NCBI GenBank assembly: GCA_030018855.1
Contig: JASEHG010000002.1
Span: 1 to 33,017 of the forward strand
Direction: 5' to 3'
Source of the DNA: Candidatus Brocadiaceae bacterium
GTDB taxonomy: Bacteria; Planctomycetota; Brocadiia; Brocadiales; Bathyanammoxibiaceae
DNA: 33,017 bases
The notes beneath the pieces were generated by a model. That model had not been told where the DNA came from and made no database searches. It was given only the letters and a program-made list of their open reading frames with translations. The stretch's first letter is position 1, and each line of letters opens with the position of its first letter. This document shows positions 30,347-33,017 of this stretch, piece by piece. The translations under genes and the position numbers were made by a program.

Positions 30347-30895
30347 TTATACCGTCTCTACTTGCCAGTATTCTAGCTCTACCGGGGTTGCCCTTCCAAA
30401 GATGGTGATAATTATCCTCACCCTCCCAGTCCCTTCCATAATCTCTTCCACTATGCCCTCAAAGTTCTCAAAGGGGCCTTCCTTGACCCTGACCCTTTCT
30501 CCTTCCTTGAAATGTATCTTGGCCTTGGGTCTCTCCTCGCCCTTTTCCACCTCAGAGAGCATCTTTTCTACCTCATAAGTGGCCATGGGTACTGGCTTGG
30601 TGCGTTCTCCTCCCAAGAAGTCCCCTGACCCTGGGGTTTCTCTTATGAGGAACCATACATCGGAAGGCATGTTCCCCTGTTCGTCCACCTCTACTTCTGC
30701 CATAATATAACCAGGGAAGACCTTCCTTTCGCTAATCCTCTTTTTACCGCCTTTAATCTCAGAGACCTTCTCCGTGGGCACCAAGACCTTGGAGACCTTG
30801 TTTTCTAGGCCCCTGGCCTTTATGCACTCCTCCAGGGCCTTTCTTACCTTATCTTCTTTGTTACTCTGTACCCTCAGTACAAACCACTTCTTCAT
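30347..30895 (-). CDS. nusG: Transcription termination/antitermination protein NusG
   Basis: KKWFVLRVQSNKEDKVRKALEE...ERKVFPGYIMAEVE...FKEGERVRVKEGPFENFEGIVEEI. Confidence 0.97.
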   Translation of the reverse strand: MKKWFVLRVQSNKEDKVRKALEECIKARGLENKVSKVLVPTEKVSEIKGGKKRISERKVFPGYIMAEVEVDEQGNMPSDVWFLIRETPGSGDFLGGERTKPVPMATYEVEKMLSEVEKGEERPKAKIHFKEGERVRVKEGPFENFEGIVEEIMEGTGRVRIIITIFGRATPVELEYWQVETV

Positions 30896-30967
30896 ACGAT
30901 TACAAGCACACTCAATGTGGATTAGTGGGATACCTTTCTTGCCGATAGATACCTAGAGGCCGGACTG

Positions 30968-31032
30968 GAGGAATATTACTACGAGATTTGGGGTATTCCT
31001 CTTAGATGCTAACCCGCCCTGCCCAAGGCAGG
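30968..31032. repeat. Two inverted repeats in the secE-nusG intergenic region
   Basis: GAGGAATA (30968-30975)/TATTCCTC (30994-31001), and CCTGCC-caa-GGCAGG (31018-31032). Confidence 0.65.
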
Positions 31033-31038
31033 AGGCCT

Positions 31039-31497
31039 TCATAGAAAGCCTATCCATTGCATGACCCTTGTTATTACCCAATCTACCCCAAAGATGTAAA
31101 TACCCAATACGATTACCGAGAATATCACCACCACCGTGGAGCCTGTAAGTTCCTCTCTAGTGGGCCAGGAGACCTTCTGGAGTTCTCCCTGTGTATCTAT
31201 TAGGAACTCCACTACCTTTTTACTATTACTATCCAGCGTCCCGAGGCCTGTCTCAAGGCCCGTAGTCAGTGCCCCAATAATAACCGTGCTGATGATAAAA
31301 AATACAATGGCACTGGCAAGACCCCAGGTGAGTGGCATCTCTACCAGTGGTACTCTGGCACCCGCATACACCTCAGGGGATTCTATGAAGCTCCCGTATA
31401 AGGCATGGGCGGCCATCAGGGTCAGGAGCCCAAGACCTGCCCCCATAAAAATCCTTGCATGAATCCCTTGGTTTTTTTTATAAATCTCTAGAGCCAT
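31039..31497 (-). CDS. secE: Protein translocase subunit SecE (start trimmed to MALEIYKKNQG)
   Basis: Conserved C-terminal ELQKVSWPTREELTGSTVVVIFSVIVLGIYIFGVDWVI; the track's 31575 start reads through the tRNA. Confidence 0.93.
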   Translation of the reverse strand: MALEIYKKNQGIHARIFMGAGLGLLTLMAAHALYGSFIESPEVYAGARVPLVEMPLTWGLASAIVFFIISTVIIGALTTGLETGLGTLDSNSKKVVEFLIDTQGELQKVSWPTREELTGSTVVVIFSVIVLGIYIFGVDWVITRVMQWIGFL

Positions 31498-31514
31498 TCC
31501 CGGCCCGATGTTAA

Positions 31515-31590
31515 TGGCAGGTCCGGAGGGACTCGAACCCCCAACACCCGGATTTGGAGTCCGGTGCTCTACCATTAGAGCTACGGACCT
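31515..31590 (-). tRNA. tRNA-Trp (anticodon CCA), CCA 3' end encoded
   Basis: Minus: AGGTCCG TAGCTCTAATGGTAGAGCACCGGACTCCAAATCCGGGTGTTGGGGGTTCGAGTCCCTC CGGACCT G CCA; 7-bp acceptor stem, CTCCAAA anticodon loop, GGTTCGAGTCC T-arm. Confidence 0.97.
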
Positions 31591-31596
31591 AGTTCC

Positions 31597-31749
31597 CTAT
31601 TTCTTGTGTTCCTTATGCACCGTATGTTTCCTACAGTAGCGACAGTACTTCTTGATCTCCAACTTCTCGGTAGCCCTGGCCTTCCGGGTACTCCGGTAGT
31701 TCCTGCCGGAACACTCGGAACAGATTAGGGTTATAGCTTCACGTACCAT
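31597..31749 (-). CDS. rpmG: 50S ribosomal protein L33 (zinc type)
   Basis: Manual translation, not in ORF track: [50 protein letters not shown]. Confidence 0.96.
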   Translation of the reverse strand: MVREAITLICSECSGRNYRSTRKARATEKLEIKKYCRYCRKHTVHKEHKK

Positions 31750-31756
31750 TATACCA

Positions 31757-32959
31757 TTATTTAAGTATCTTGGTAACTACCCCAGCCCCCACGGTATGAC
31801 CACCCTCTCGGATAGCAAACCTGAGGTTCTCTTCCATGGCTATCGGGGTAATGAGTTCTATGGAGAGCTTTACGTTGTCCCCAGGCATAACCATGTCCGT
31901 CCCCTGGGGTAGGTTTGCTACGCCGGTAACGTCCGTAGTCCTGAAGTAAAACTGTGGCCTGTAGCCCTTGAAGAAGGGGGTGTGCCTGCCTCCCTCTTCT
32001 TTGGTCAGGATGTATACCTCAGCCTCAAAGTCCGTATGGGGGGTGATGCTTCCTGGAGCCGCAAGTACATGTCCCCTCTCAAGTTGTTCTTTCTCTATCC
32101 CTCGGAGGAGTATCCCCAAATTGTCCCCGGCCTGACCTTCATCCAGGGTCTTATTAAACATCTCCACCCCTGTCACCACCGTCTTCTTTATCTCCCGGCT
32201 GAGGCCCACTATGTCTATCTCTTCTCCAACCTTTACCTTGCCCCTATCCACCCTCCCGGTACCCACGGTGCCCCTGCCCTTTATACTGAAGACGTCTTCT
32301 ATAGACATAAGGAAGGGCTTTTCTATCTCCCTCTTGGGGGTGGGGACATAGTTATCCACGGCGTCCATTAACTGCCATATTGGCCCGCACTTTGGGCACT
32401 CCCTCTTGGCGCAACCACAACCACTGGCATTCAAGGCCGAGCCCCTAACCACTGGGGTCTCGTCCCCCGGGAATTTGTACTTCTTTAATAGTTCCCTGAC
32501 CTCCATCTCCACCAAATCCTGGAGTTCCTTATCCTCTAAGGCATCTAGCTTGTTCATAAATACCACTATGGCAGGTACCCCTACCTGACGGGCCAGGAGG
32601 ATATGCTCCCTGGTCTGGGGCATAGGCCCATCCGGGGCGCTAACTACCAGTATAGCCCCGTCCATCTGGGCCGCCCCTGTAATCATATTCTTTATGTAGT
32701 CTGCATGGCCGGGGCAGTCCACGTGTGCGTAGTGTCTCTTTTCCGTCTCATACTCTACGTGAGAGATAGCAATGGTGATACCCCTTTCCTTCTCCTCCGG
32801 GGCATTGTCTATGGTATCAAAGGGCCTCTCCTTGGCCAGTCCTGCCTTTGCAAGGATGTGAGTTATCACGGAGGTCAGGGTAGTTTTGCCGTGGTCTATG
32901 TGTCCAATAGTTCCAACGTTTACGTGAGGCTTCGTTCTCTTAAATACTTCCTTTGCCAT
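31757..32959 (-). CDS. tuf: Elongation factor Tu
   Basis: [32 protein letters not shown]...[49 protein letters not shown]. Confidence 0.98.
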   Translation of the reverse strand: MAKEVFKRTKPHVNVGTIGHIDHGKTTLTSVITHILAKAGLAKERPFDTIDNAPEEKERGITIAISHVEYETEKRHYAHVDCPGHADYIKNMITGAAQMDGAILVVSAPDGPMPQTREHILLARQVGVPAIVVFMNKLDALEDKELQDLVEMEVRELLKKYKFPGDETPVVRGSALNASGCGCAKRECPKCGPIWQLMDAVDNYVPTPKREIEKPFLMSIEDVFSIKGRGTVGTGRVDRGKVKVGEEIDIVGLSREIKKTVVTGVEMFNKTLDEGQAGDNLGILLRGIEKEQLERGHVLAAPGSITPHTDFEAEVYILTKEEGGRHTPFFKGYRPQFYFRTTDVTGVANLPQGTDMVMPGDNVKLSIELITPIAMEENLRFAIREGGHTVGAGVVTKILK

Positions 32960-33017
32960 ATCACCTTCTCCTTAAGTTTAAATCTGTGGCCCGCTTATGA
33001 AGCTGGAGCTGCTGATG

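Noticed and set aside
31498-31575. N-terminal extension of SecE ORF (MVEHRTPNPGVGGSSPSGPA...)
   Set aside because: It is the translated tRNA-Trp sequence; the true start is MALEIYKK at 31497.

Overview
This window is almost entirely one minus-strand ribosomal/transcription/translation superoperon of about 32 kb. In transcription order (right to left) it reads tuf - rpmG - tRNA-Trp(CCA) - secE - nusG - rplK - rplA - rplJ - rplL - rpoB - rpoC - rpsL - rpsG - fusA - rpsJ - rplC - rplD - rplW - rplB - rpsS - rplV - rpsC - rplP - rpmC - rpsQ - rplN - rplX - rplE - rpsN - rpsH - rplF - rplR - rpsE - rplO - secY - adk - map - infA - rpmJ - rpsM - [class I SAM methyltransferase] - rpsK - rpsD - rpoA - rplQ - HIT hydrolase - DUSP23-like phosphatase. 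The left edge holds the 5' part of an IS110-family recombinase gene, missed by the ORF track because it runs off the window. It is preceded by about 200 nt of strongly structured noncoding DNA that is a good candidate for an IS110 bridge-RNA locus. Protein features (RpoA starting MRIRWRGFELP, zinc-type S4/S14/L33/L36) suggest a Planctomycetota-like bacterium, but that is a low-confidence inference. The most interesting items are the IS110 left end with its candidate bridge RNA, a methyltransferase translationally coupled to rpsK between rpsM and rpsK, a four-cysteine insertion in EF-Tu, a native Arg88 in S12, missing rpmD, and several small repeats and hairpins in the few intergenic gaps. No CRISPR array, phage or defence operon was seen.
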